From contig RMBW01000021.1 in NCBI GenBank assembly GCA_004009845.1, positions 124,001 through 188,000 of the forward strand: a DNA stretch of 64,000 nucleotides, in the 5' to 3' direction. The translations under genes and the position numbers were made by a program. The notes under the pieces are model-generated. The model saw only the letters and a list, made by a program, of their open reading frames with translations. It was not told where the DNA came from and did not search any database. The DNA is from Davidsoniella eucalypti (taxonomy: Eukaryota > Ascomycota > Sordariomycetes > Microascales > Ceratocystidaceae). The stretch's first letter is position 1, and every line of letters begins with the position of its first letter. This document shows positions 22,940-36,296 of this stretch, one piece after another.

Positions 22940-25900
22940 TATTGCATGGCTGGCCTGCAGGCAAAGCGACTTGTTGTTGTTGCTGTTGGTCTTGGTCTTG
23001 TCTAATATAGTTTGGTTTGGTGTGTTGGTGGTGCCCAGTAGCTGCAGATGGTGTGCAGTAGCGCAATAGGCTACGAGTGGTGTGTATTGTGTGTTGTGTG
23101 TTGTGTGGTGTGTAGTGTAGAATTTACAGATAATGCGTAGGTAGTGACAAAGTACAAGATGGAGTGCGGATTTAGATGCAGATGCAGATGCAGCTGCCAG
23201 TCTCGAGGTAGATGAATTCAGCAGAGATAGCGACTTTGGGGCAGTGAGCAAGCTTGGCAGTTATAATAGCAATCAGAGATAAATCAGCACACGCGGCTCC
23301 TCTTTCTACAGGTACCACTTCTGAGTGGGTTCAGAAGGGGGCCTGAGGGTATGAGGGCACTGGGGGGTAGGGGCGCGATCCCAGGGTGCTAGATACTTTT
23401 ATTGCTACCTTAGTTAAAAGAGCTGCGCCGCTAGTGCAAGTTGCTAAAGAAGAAAGGGTGTAATTTAACACTGCACTCTATAGTGATCCTCTTTCACTTA
23501 CTCACCACTACTCAGACTTTCTGTCACCGTCACCGTCACCGATATAACTCACGGAGCAGTACAAGTGGCAAGAGCGAGGCCAAGATTGACGTCTACTGAC
23601 TCGCTGAGATCGATATTAGCGGTCCTTGAGGACTTTATAGTACAAGTATGCCGGGGCCAACGTTGTTTTCTCTTTCTGACGATAGTAGATAGGTCTTAGG
23701 AACTAAAGGAGGGCAACACCATCCGTCAGTGCTACCCTATGGCGACTATCAAGGTCAAATTCGACCTCTTGACCTATTTGAGCGGCTGAAACTGCCAAAA
23801 GGTCAAAGCTCTTTTTACTCTCTAGTATTCCTTGAGTTGCTGATTCACCAAAACAATGTTTGGACGCAGAAGCGAAGCTCCAGGATGTTCCAATCAGTGC
23901 ATGCAGACCCAGCAAGAAGGAAGGGAGCAAAAGAGCCTCACGATGCTATGCTAGCCCGGTCAGAAAGATTGACAGCTATTAGTACTAATATCATCAACGA
24001 CAGCAGGATAGGAGCTGCAAAGAAGGATGAGCTGACCGCAAGGCGACAAAGGCGGCATGCAATCTCAATTGCAGATGTGAAAATGGATAAAATCAATGGC
24101 TTCAGTCCGCGATGTCGGTAAGGGTCCTAGTATCACGCACGCAATACTTTTGGTGCTGGCGTATGGCGTACGTGAAGTCGAGCACTGTATTTAGATAAGC
24201 TGGGTAAATTATGGCTGCAGACTCAAATGAATTACGGTGTTCGATATCCCCTGTAGGACGTGTAATACACCCGTCCTATGCTAAGCTCTGAGAGGTTTAA
24301 AAACAGGCTGCAGTATAACAAGTGAATGAACGGTAGGACAAAGTGATGGAAGAGTTACAGAACGTGGAACCGAGCTTTTTGGAGGAAACTGGCGATGTGA
24401 TTGGCTATAAGGCGGCAGTGTTCGACACTAAGATGCTACAGCCTAAGAAAGCAGCAACAAGCGCCTTGCTCCTTTTTGCAGATCTACGCAGTGATCCCAG
24501 CGCGGGATGACAATGGTGCAATCGGTTGTCGACCTTTCTTGACAAGAGAAGCGTGAGGGATGTAAGATGTGTGATACGTCCAAACCAACAGGATGTTTGT
24601 TGCTGGCAGGAGGCCGAACTTGGGGGGAGCAAGTAGAGCGGCGGGATATTTAATGCTTGGATGAGCAAGAGATGCCGGGATGGCAATATAAAGCCCGGTC
24701 GAAAAAAAGAAAGTACAAGATGAATCGGGCTGGCTGACTCTAGCAGATCGGGATATCGAGCAGAAGATGGGCTGATAGGGTAGAGCTTCGAGCCTCCGCC
24801 GGACGACGGCTGTGATGAAGATTTGCTACTGTGGCAGCAGGAGTCGTGGTTATTGTGATGTTGCAAACCGAGTTACAACAGCCGTAGACTATGGAGGGTA
24901 TAGGAGGACATAGATAGACGGTAGTGACGCTGATGCAAGTCTGGTATACAAAACAAAAAAGATCGGATTCGATAGACAGAACCTGCCGATGTTAGGGATT
25001 AGAATTAGGATCAGATCTAGGCAAGCGGCCCCATGCGGTTCTGTGAGCTAGCTAGCCAAGCACGAAGATGCGAGAGGAAAAAAACCAACCGGATCCGAAG
25101 GGAGTGGGAAGTTGGAATGTATTTTTATTCTGGCCAGTGGTAATGAGAGCAATAATCAAATGTCAAATCTGCCGCTTCAACAGCCAGCATCTACTATTAA
25201 AATTGAGATGTCAGTCGAATGCTAGCTGCTGGGATGATAGCCTAGATGGCGAACAGCAAGGTGAACCTCAATCATGGTAGGGAACAGACAGGCCGACCTA
25301 GTGACTAAAAGGAGAAGAAAGAAAAAGTTACCAGTAAAACATACAGTTGTATAGCACGCAGCATACAAGTCGAGCAGAATGGTATGGGATATACTTAGTT
25401 GCTGGTATCTATAGCCACCACTCTGGACAATACAAATGATACTTTCGAGTAGCACGAAAGCATAAGCACGAGGAAACAAAAGCACAAAATGATGATAACT
25501 GTATCTGGCCAATGGCGGGTGGCGCTACTGAATGCTCCGGTCGGTATTTGCAAAGACGATACCAAAAGGTGGCGTAGAGATGGCCTGCGAGGGGTATATT
25601 CCGTCTGAAGATACTATAGCAAACGGACTCTAAAATAAACACTATCTCCGAAAGCCTTGTGGCTCTTTCCAATCTGGTGTGCGCTACGCGTAGCCGAGTT
25701 GTTCCTACCGTTTTTGTTTTGTTTGTATCATCTCATCAACAAGGCATATTATCATGCTCGTGGGGTTGGCATATCAGCCATACTAAGTCTCTGATATGCT
25801 GTACATACAGAAATTATCACGGACCTTTCTCCAGTGGTATTCTGGTATCATATATGATATAAACGCCGACATGAATACCAAAGGGGGTTTTCACCATTTC

Positions 25901-28900
25901 CGGTTGCATTTGGCGCTGGCACATCAATTGGCTGCCAGGTCCGCTAACTCAGCATAGTATCAGGAATTGAGAATTACACACTCACTTTTCCCATACGAAA
26001 CATATACGAAGTTTGTCAAGGACCTCACTGCGGGTGTGTCTGCATAAGTGTGTCTGCTTGAACTTCAGCTTTACAGCACGGTGTTGTTTGCCACAGCTGG
26101 CACTTGTCCCTTATGTGCCTGGTCTGGCCACTGATTACAGGTACTTGATGACGGCCACCTCTACAAAGACCTGACGAACGCGCCTCTCACTAATGGAATG
26201 AAGATGATAGTCACATGTCCCATAATGAGACACCTGAGAATCACAGGGAACGCCTCTTCTGTTTTCTATCGGAGCATGCAAGCACCACTGACACAGTGAA
26301 TGAACACCCGATATTGCGACGGCACAACACATACTATTCACCCGACGAAGCATTCGAGGATGTCACTAGCATCGCGTATGTGGCTGCTGTGGAGTTTAAT
26401 TGATGCGGCAAACTGGATAATACGAGTAGCAACCTTCAACTTTCAGCAAAGGATGTGACTGAAGATTTGGGGGTGTAGCCAAGCCCGCAACAGCATTAAG
26501 CCCAGCCGTTAAAGCCAGTTCTATAATACACGACACTGCCTTGCCCCAGCTACTCGACATAACAAATATAAACACAGGCCACTCTCTTGCTACGTCTATT
26601 GTGATTATACACATAAACACACGCCTTCTCATGATATCATTGCCCATAGCGCCTCTGATACCAGTTCATCTATAGGCCAGAGCTTGATTTTTGGCGTCCA
26701 CATGATTTGTTTTGTTCCTATTTCCGCCCCCTCTCTTGTCTGAGCCTGAAAGGCCGGCCGAATGGTTGCTTAAACTATTGATGAGGTCGGTAAAAGGAAC
26801 AAGCGTTTCATTAGTGAGCGAACAGAATTGCATATTCTCAAAAACCACAGCTTAGTCTTTACTTCGGTAGCATCGGGAATGATAATAAAGAAGACAAGAT
26901 AAGGATGAGAAACTCATACTTTCTGCGCCATTTCAAAGGGATATTGCAGGGGTCGTCGCCTGCTGTAACGGATTGCGGCGTAAAGTTTGATATTGAACTC
27001 AGTGTTCCTTGGCTATTAACAGTACGAGCAGGTACAGTATCAGTCTGTAGCGTCGTAATAATTATGTATTGTTTTTTTGGAGATTATTTCGACTTCAGCA
27101 TGCCTGTAACAACGGGATCTTCGTGCTGTGAGGCAAGCGAATCAACAATTACATAGTACAGCGTCTATTCTTTGTCGTGTAAGAGTGGGTGCAGAAACGA
27201 CACTGAGAAGTGACTTTTTGCTTTCGACATGTACCTTTTGTAGCACCCCCACGGTTTTTTTCTTCATTTCACGCCCTTTTAATCTGGTCTTTTTCCTACA
27301 TACACACTTTTTCCTCCTTTTCTTTCCCTTCTTCGTCGGCAATGCAAGCCACTGTGAAATGGTTGGTTTACTACATGTAATGTACAGACATGTATATGTA
27401 CTACCACTGAATCTTCGTGGTAGTTATGATGTGTTATACATAAATAAAGAAGTACGAGAAAGGGAGAAAAAGTGGTTTAAAAAAAATGGCCATGTCAAAA
27501 CGGTGTGGTGATAAGAACATTTCAGGGGTGCAGAGAAAGAGTGGTACATCCTGCGCACGAACAATTACTTCTAAGCGTCATTTTGGATATCCCACGACAA
27601 ACTTTACCCTGTGTAAACAATGATTGCTACACTCAGACATTCTAGCAGCAATCAGCGAACCGGTTCGATTGCCTCGTTTGTCTTGCCAGGAGAGAGAAAG
27701 AAAAACCCGAAGTTAAACTCCCTCGATCTTCAACTTAGTCTAAGAAGTGGCAACAAAGGAGAGGCTAAATCTGAGCTAGTACAGGACCTTTGTCACCACT
27801 ACAGCTGACTTGGAATAAACACAAAGTCGCCCGCTGGCTTTTAGTGGCTGTTAGCCTGGATCCATTTAATGGATTTTCTAGTAGCCTTTTTCTCCGTCTA
27901 CAAATGCATATTGATAGGAGAACAGGCGAAATTCGACTTTGCCAGGTCCAGCCCGGTTACTTTCTTACTATGTCTTCAGCAGATGATAAACGGCAAATCT
28001 TCTACTTTCTTTGGACTGCGTTATAAACCTACAGCCTGTTGATTAGCAAGGGGGAAAAGGAAAACAAAAGAAAAGAAGAAATCCTGTTCTGTCTATGTAC
28101 CAAACGGTAATTTTTTATCTCATCATAGGGAACAGTAAAATCAGTTGCTAATCTTCACCAGTGTTGTGAGGATTCCATTTCAGTCGCTATCACCGCTCTA
28201 CTCCGAGCAGAATTCAGACTTGCTATCTGAGAGTCGTATCAAATTTTGATATAGTGACAGCGCCCCTTCTTCCATACGACGCACTATAACTTCTTGTGTT
28301 CTAACTTAAAGAGCACACAGCAAGCAGATTAGTGCAACAATAGAAAAAAAGAAATAAAAGCAATATCAATGTCGATGTACCGGTACCTAACCATTGTATA
28401 TTGTATACAGATAAGTACATCTGTATGCCAGTATTATTAGCGCCTGCCGTCATCAATGAAACGTTATCTTGCCATTGGGAGTTCTCTCTACTTTTCTCAT
28501 GCCCACGAACGTCAGTGTCCCCTCTAGTAGCTTTTTCTAGTCTTCTCTCACTGAAACAGCCCTACTCTACTTACCGGCTAGAAAATTGAAAGAAGAAAAG
28601 AAAAGCTCAAAGCGTCTTGGAAGCGTCTTATGTAACCCTTGCTTGTATCATCAACCCTAATCGTCAATATCAACCTCGTTGCGTGGATCACGATATCTTG
28701 ATCCCAAAGCTATGCATATCTTATCTTGCATCACGCTATCATATTCCTTTAGTCTGTTTCTTATTTCTTCACATTGTAAACAAACTGCAAGTTTGACCCC
28801 CCCCACCCAAATAATAAGATACAGAGTTACACCGCCCTTGTCCGCTTATTATGCATAGGCTACATACAACAACGTAAATCTAAATCAAGATGTAGTTAAA

Positions 28901-30690
28901 ATCAAGCGTAGGCGACTGGATAATATGTCTCTGCCATGTTTTCGGCCTTCTCCAAGATAAACCAGCCCGGTTCTTTTTCATAAGTTGCCTCTTCTGAGTA
29001 CCAAATTCACTTGTATGATTCGTATGTATATGAGTAAGTCTGAACCTCTCATACTGTGCCAAGAAACCAAAGAATATATAGGATTTGCCTTGCTGTCAAT
29101 TATCTGCTTCAGCTTCACGTCTCCATGTATCAATTGGGGATATGTAGTATTATAACCTGTTGCTATTGTACTGCATTGTGATAAGTTGTTATAGCTGAAA
29201 ATATACAGCATCATCAAGCCCAGAAACCCCCCTCCTTACTAATACTGGCATGCCATATTCTGTTTGAAGTGTTCTCTGAGACCCTTGCCCAGCTGAATGT
29301 TGTGTACTATTGTCCTCTTAGGCCTCGATTGCCTTCTGTTTTCCCAATGGAATGAAGCGGAAATTCTACCTGCATCCTCGCTTCCAAAAAAATATACGCT
29401 GTATATCTTCGTCTACTGAGCCGCTTCGTCACAGCCCGCCAGTCAGCCCCAGAATATAGAACAGCATACCAATAAGCCTATTGCTAAAAAGCACAATATA
29501 TGTACGTCAGTGGAGTCTGTTTACATGCAAAAAGGCGGGGAAAGAGGAAAGCTTTGCGCGGCCTCTTACACAGTGAATAGTAGTCAAGACTTAAACGATG
29601 GCCTGATTGATTCATCATCAACCACAATTCCATGTATAGATAGTCATAAGCCTGATGATTGGCTCCGGTCCCGGCGTCGATTCTTGAACCAAAACCTAAA
29701 TGAGACTAAAGAAAACAAAATAGAAACACGCATCTTATTGTTACAATACATAAGTCCATTAACTCGGTAATGCGATCTTCGACTTCCTGTGACAGGCTAT
29801 ATAATCAGGATAATATACCTCGTCTGTCTTCCTATTCTGTCTGCCCAAGCGAGTGCCCTAGGGACAAGATCCTTCTAACATATTTACAGATACAATTAGC
29901 TAGTTATAGCCTGTAGAAACGATGCCCTTTTTTTCTTCTTTTTCGTTCGTTTATTAGTCTTGCTGTCTATCGTAGCATTCTTATAGTAGGGGTAATGGTT
30001 GACAACAACGATACAAAAATATCAGACCGGTCTAGATAGGATAGCCATTAATGACATGAGATGTCGAGATATCGAATTTGGCTTACCCAGTGCCGATCCC
30101 GAGCAAGATATGTGCGTCGTAACCCCCCCTCCTATCAAGATAACAGCACGGTCAAGCCTTCCTCTTTTTGCTAGAGTAAAAAGGCAAAAAAACTGACATA
30201 TGACGGGTTATATATCGGGGCTTTATATGACTATCAACTATACGCCCTATTTGCTGTGATATAGCACATGCAATCAATAGGTTAGACCAAGTCTCGACCG
30301 CTCATCATAATTTTGCACGAACAACGTTGACCACTTATTGGCGTGAGCTGTGGCTGTTAAATATGATGTGATGAGTTAATTGGCTGTAGAAAATGAGTGA
30401 AGGCCCCCTGTTTGCAGTTATTTGCCTAGTAAAAAATAAGAAGAAAAAAACACAAGTCAGGAAAGGCCAAGTTAGCTAGCTGCCATGACTTGTTATCTTA
30501 TTGCCGCCATCGGTATTTGTCGTTCACTTGGTGAAAATATGGTAAATCCTTTTGCCGGCCAAATGGACACACCCTTGAAGACTCAACTATGTCTATATAA
30601 CATGTATTTATGTATATTTCTTGTGAGCCCTCATTCCACTTACACCTATCCAATACGTATACTCCCTCCAAAACTGACAGCTCGGCTCTT

Positions 30691-30740
30691 CTATATTTCT
30701 ATATTTCTATATTTCTATATTTCTATATTTCTATATTTCT
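30691..30740. repeat. 8-bp microsatellite (CTATATTT)n
   Basis: About six perfect head-to-tail units of CTATATTT. It lies inside the 13-kb gene-poor stretch and overlaps no supported gene. Confidence 0.95.
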
Positions 30741-33700
30741 GATATTGCTAGCTCTATACACATATATTCATTGACTGCTATATCTGCACTCTGCCTTACC
30801 TACAACTACAACGAACGAGATCTCTAAGGATGGAAGGGGATGTCATGAATATTACATGTATTTAGGTCACAAAACAGGAAATAGACATGTAGATCGTGCC
30901 ATTGGAGCTACTTCTACCGATGAGTCGTTAGACCGACTGACGAAGCCCTTCCTTGTAAATGGTGATCATAACCAAAGAAGCATTATCGGCGGCCTAACTC
31001 ACAAGCACGACAGACCAGGCTTCGTTCTCGACCCCCTTTCTACATTTGTTGCTGGAGGGAATCTCATAACATCTGGAATTTGCGTTAAAATACGACGGTG
31101 TTTGTGTACCGATGCATATCGAAGATCTTGTCCTCTTTGTGTGCAATATTGGCGTACAATATCATGCTTTGTTGATATGTATCTTCAATGTGTAGGAACA
31201 TATAAGTTGTACATCGACTATACCTGCTTTGGCCATATAATCACATACGCCATCAACATAATCATATGCGGGATTGATGTCGGGGGCTCGGGATTTTGGG
31301 CCCTCAGATAGGATCCTGTAAATAAGAACAAGGCGTTTTGATATCACCGAACGCCGGCTATATGTATGTGTCTCTGTTTTATTTACATAGAGAACAAAGA
31401 TATTGTTTCCTCGTCACTTTTCTTTCTTACATGTAAGTAAAGTAGGATATAAACATAGATAAGCCTGTTGTGTAATGTACTACTATAGTATCTGCTACAT
31501 GTAAGTAGCATGCTGTGTCTCAGCCACATCATCCATGTTGACTCTTTTGTCTTTTGACTCCTGGCAGATAACAGAAAAGAAACAATGACGACTGGGAGAG
31601 AAGTCAGCGAGGAAAGGGAAACCCACAACCTTTGAATACAGACAACATTCATGTATATCCTCGTTTTGTCTACACTCCACATGCTTATGCAGATGTGAGC
31701 TATGTATTGTTATACACATCATATGATAATGTGTAGCTCAAGCTGTAGTATACGCTGTATCAACAAATCTAGAACTTATAAACAAGATACTCCTATGTGT
31801 TTACATATAGCAGACTATAATTCGTCATATATGTATGTCTCTTATTGTGTATATGTATTGCGTGTATCATAAGCAGATGAACTAGAGAAAGGCGTCGAGA
31901 CATGGATGCTTGCATGCCGCCTATCTACTTACTGGTAGATTACGCATCTTATACTACACCTTCTTTTACAAGGCCTGGATAACCCGAAAGAGGTGATGCC
32001 AAGACTTTTATATACAAGTACAACCAAAGAGTCGATGGTTTGTGGCAATTCTGGATTTGTGACCATAAGAAGGGGGGGTCTCAGTAAAGAAAGTTTCCGC
32101 CATATACCATTTTATAACCACCATCTGAGACCTCAGGCATACTTGATTAAGATAAAATAGTAATACATAGTATTTCTACCCGAAAAACCTCGGGAAATAC
32201 CCATGATCGAACTATTGCAGGATACATATATGTACCTTATCATGTCCATTTCGCTGATATTTGCTAACTATACCAATCAGATCCTGACTATCATTTGATA
32301 TCGGTATTGCTGTAGTTGTTTCCCGGGCCACAGACCTTTTACCCATAAACGTGTACCAACGTTTACCGATGAACACGTCCTTGCTTCTACAAAGGTTGTG
32401 ATAGTATTCCATAACATAATCACTGATCTACATCCCTTTAACGCCCTGCAGGATTCTACTTTTCCTATTCTGTTGCTTCTGTTCAGCGCGAAGCATTTCT
32501 TGTAGCCCTTGCTGGCAAGACGAGAAGAAGAAGAATAACAGGAATATGATACAAAGTACACAGCTTGTAAGTAGCTGTTCGCGATATTATCGTATATATA
32601 CCGCCACCATGTATCACTACGATAAGAGCCACTGTTTTGTACTATGAGAAACGAGATCAAGAGTCGGCGAGAGAGAGAAAAAAAAACAGCCTAGGGGTTG
32701 CTGGACTGGGAGTCCCTAGCAGCTATTTCTTCGTCTCATAGAAAGAGCAAGGCTATAGAAAGATCGTCAATCGAGATACGCAGAGCCTCAGCCAGCCGAG
32801 ATATTTGATGTGAGAATATATTTTCCCTTTTTTTTTCTTTTTTTTCTTTTCTACTGAGATGTGAGAATCCTGTTTACACCTTAGCTACAGAATGGACCCT
32901 ACACGGAATACAGCATTGTTCGGTTCTCATTCGTCAGTATATCCATTATCTTTGTAGTTCCTTTCTCCCTATCCCGATGCGAAACTAACATATAGCTAAG
33001 GGCCATTACTCTCGTTAGGATATTATCAAACGCCGAATAGAGTGAAAGCTCTAGTACACGCCCTATCTCCAAGCGATGTCTAGAAGATCACGGTTCTAGT
33101 TTGAATACACAATTTACTCCCTTAAAAAGGTGTTTAGGCACCAGTATACGGTTTGTTGATTTGAGCGCCCGTGGCTTTGGTATCGTTTAGTCAAAGATTG
33201 GCCATGGACAGGGACAGCACAATCATGAATGTAGCTAGATATGCTTTGAGAACCATTTTACCCACCACACCACTCCTTGCATTTACCATTCTCTTATGCA
33301 CTCTATATGATATGCTGCCAAGAAGCACATATCTGTATCTGTATATACTAATAATTGTAAAGCTTCGTATCTTATTCCTACAGCGGCTCCTGGCGCAATA
33401 CTAAGTCTGTGAAATCGACTGTCCACCAAAGATGGTGCATAGTGTTGTGTCTACAATACTACCGCGGGCTGTAGGAAGAGGACTTGCCGGAAAAGCAGAA
33501 AACAACATGGCTAACAAGGGTTTGCAAGTAAAGAAAGGCCAACAAGAAGTACTTGTAACGAAACGCCCCTCCACACGGGGAAACGAGACATGCTACCCCG
33601 GGTTTTGTAGCACCTCCGGCTATTTCTATTCATCTTTTGGGTGGTATTTGTAGCAGAGATACAGGCGTCAACATCACCTGTTTTTACTGTATATAGGCTG

Positions 33701-34732
33701 TAGTATGATGTTAATTGGCTATAGTAGTAGCAGCAAGTAGCAGTGGTAGGCAGTTAGTGGAAGCAATCGGCGGTTGAGTTGTTGGTGATGGGTCAGCTTT
33801 ATAATTGCAAGTGCCTCTACTTGACGGAAGTGTCGGTACTTGGCACTATCCAAACCATGTTCTAGTGGTTGAAATGGAGTACCAATATGAATGACTGTTA
33901 TAGTCATGTATACACAGTGTATATAACTAAATGGATTGTAAAAAAAAAACACCTAACTTCTTATAGTGAAGAATCAACCTGCATGATACACAGTGTGCTT
34001 CCAGGCTGCCAGCTATAATTGCAGCCCACTCTCCTATCTTTACAATCCAACCTCCTCGGGATATATATCATATTTTCATACTGCATAGAAGTTGGCTTCA
34101 TCTCTGTAAAGTCATGTGCGGCTTCTGTGGGCTTTGCTATTCTTCTTGATATGCACACTATCACACGGTGAATGCCTGGTGAGCCTATATTATTGAACTA
34201 GTTACTGATAAAAACACATATTGGCGCTGGATTTACGTAGTTGCATGCATTCCCATTTATAATACTACAACCCTTTCTATCTAACAATGGCAGATATAAG
34301 CACTATTTTAATCAGTTTTCTGCACCTTGGTTTATGCACCTGTTTCTGATACGCTACACTCTGTTGGTCCTCTCAAACATGCCATGTTTTGTCCATTTAC
34401 ATAGCTTCACTGATGTAGAGATATTTTCCTAGGATATGCTTATATCTGTACATACACATACAGTGAGGGCGACTGACACAACCACTAGTGATCTGCTTGA
34501 ACGATGTGCCCCAGAAAGTCCCCCTCTGCATACGTATCAGCTGTGTTGTCAACAATGCGGTCAGACAGAGAACGTTTGCGTCCTACGGGGCTTCGGCGCG
34601 GATGAAATGGCCGCAGCCTTGCTTCGGAGCTGGAGATTTTAGAGCGCTTTGCTTGCTGGCAGTAGTAGCGTTGCGTCACTAAGAACATCCGCTCTTCGTT
34701 GGCACTGACGCGAGCTATCGGACGTATTATTA

Positions 34733-34806
34733 GGTAGAGTTAGGTTTTTTTTAATTCATTAATCTTATGGAGCTATAGAGCTATGAAGATGTTGGTAGAG
34801 TTAGGT
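34733..34806 (-). mobile_element. Tiny retroposed insert with 13-bp target-site duplication
   Basis: The 13-mer GGTAGAGTTAGGT occurs at 34733-34745 and again at 34794-34806. Between them lie 48 bp which, read on the minus strand, are 41 bp starting AACATCTTCATAGC and ending in seven A. Perfect duplication plus a terminal A run is the signature of target-primed reverse transcription (LINE/SINE-type or mRNA retroposition). The 41-bp body recurs at 56682-56722 with 39 of 41 bases identical, so it is a family member and not a chance duplication. The parent RNA is not recognised. Confidence 0.7.
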
Positions 34807-36296
34807 ATAAATAAGGCTTTAGCTTCCTGCTGTCTTCATGTTCTCCAAATCCCAATTTCAAAGGGCGCCAGAGCTACGCCAATCGGGGACGAGTTATCCC
34901 TAGAGAACAAGCTGTACTCTCTTGGAGTTCTGCAAGTAAAGCGTAATAATGGATTCTTGCATACTGTGATATCACGGGGTGTATCCAGTGAGGTACAATA
35001 AACACTGAGAGATGGCATTTGGATGATATCACGTACATAGTTGAAGCTCTGTAAGGCCCGATGGGATGTCATAGCTAGGGATACAAGGTCCCCCTTAGAA
35101 GACCTTCTGGATGAAAGCAAGCTCTATGTCGTTTGGTGATCTGATCGTCATTCTAGGGTCTATCGCGTTCAGTCCAGGAACTGGACATAGCATCTCCGTC
35201 TGTATAGCACAAAACAGGGAGAAAAACCACACCGTGCTGAGCTTGTTTTGCTTGGCATCCGTAAGGCGAAGTCGGTCTACACTAAAATCTTTAGCCTTTT
35301 ATTTGGAGACTGATGAATAGCCTGAGCATTGATAGTGAGTTGTATTCTCCTGTTTATACAGCATATCGGTACATCTCGATTCCACAACACGGCACGCTAT
35401 ATCACGGTCTCCTTGTAGCTGCATGTGGATTTTAATGAGCTTCATCCTTTGCGATCTTTGCGCGCACAGCTGAAGTCGGCTTCGATTCGCGGTTGTTTGC
35501 TGTCTACTACGTTGTCGCGCTGGCCAAACCATGGCAAGACGAAATGTCACATCATGATAGTTGAGCTATAGTTTATCTGCAAAGATACAAAATAGAATAG
35601 AACTACAAGGTGGGAATGTCTCCCATCTTTCATGCACATTGACCGGGGAGATGTCGAGGTCAACGTGTTTGGTAATAGAGGGGAAAAAGAACAGTTTGAT
35701 CTTGGCACTTTAAATTTCCTTCAGCAATAGAGCATTGATGACTCCGTGCTGTACACAATATGCCTTGGTCACTAAGATATATATTGGTTGTTGATGATGA
35801 TATGAACGAACAGAGCTGACGTGAAGCTAGGTCGAGATCACGAAGCATTCCTGACGATAGACGGCTTCGAAGGCGTGATTGTACGCAAGGCCGAATTAAA
35901 CCTCAATCGTGGCCTCGATTTTGCGATAAAAATCTGGCAAAGAATGGAAACGAAGCGTTATCGTAGAAACCACAAGTGTGGCATGTAATATTGGAGAGAA
36001 AGAAATGTCCAACACAGTGAAAATTTGCAAAGTTTTGCTTTTTATATTGCCCCAAACTTGGTGGGGCATGGTAAATGCTACTCGATGACTAAGCAACTGG
36101 CTGTTATTGGTAATTGTCAGCTTGAGGCCTAACTAGGTCAATAAGGAGGAGAAGGCTGCCCTTTTGGACGAAACTGGCCTCCAGGGTTATCTTCTCATCA
36201 TCATCAACAACACTACACAACGATAATAACAATAACCATACACAAACATTCTACTCGTCTCATTCGTGACATATAGAGCTTGACGTGGCTTTTATC

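Larger units (their letters stand above)
22940..36296. other. About 13 kb without a recognisable gene
   Basis: The first few hundred bases are the 5' UTR and promoter of the DUF1765 gene, with GT-rich and GATGCA repeats (23080-23192) and three CACCGT units near 23520. From about 23.4 to 36.2 kb I find no frame with a recognisable domain and no convincing chain of exons. Notable contents are an ATG-started 151-codon frame (30856-31311, unrecognised), an 8-bp tandem repeat (30691-30740), a T-rich tract (32827-32850) and a tiny retroposed insert (34746-34793). The last 100 bp are the F-box gene promoter. The sequence is moderately AT-rich with many TA steps. It may be an old repeat-induced-mutation landscape or a source of non-coding RNA; neither is shown. 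Confidence 0.5.

Noticed and set aside
23729..24121. Plus-strand 130-codon frame
   Set aside because: It opens at GTG, the first ATG is about 50 codons in, and no recognised motif is present.
24405..24866. Minus-strand 153-codon frame
   Set aside because: It has no ATG (it opens at TTG), is Ser/Leu-rich, and shows no domain or partner exon.
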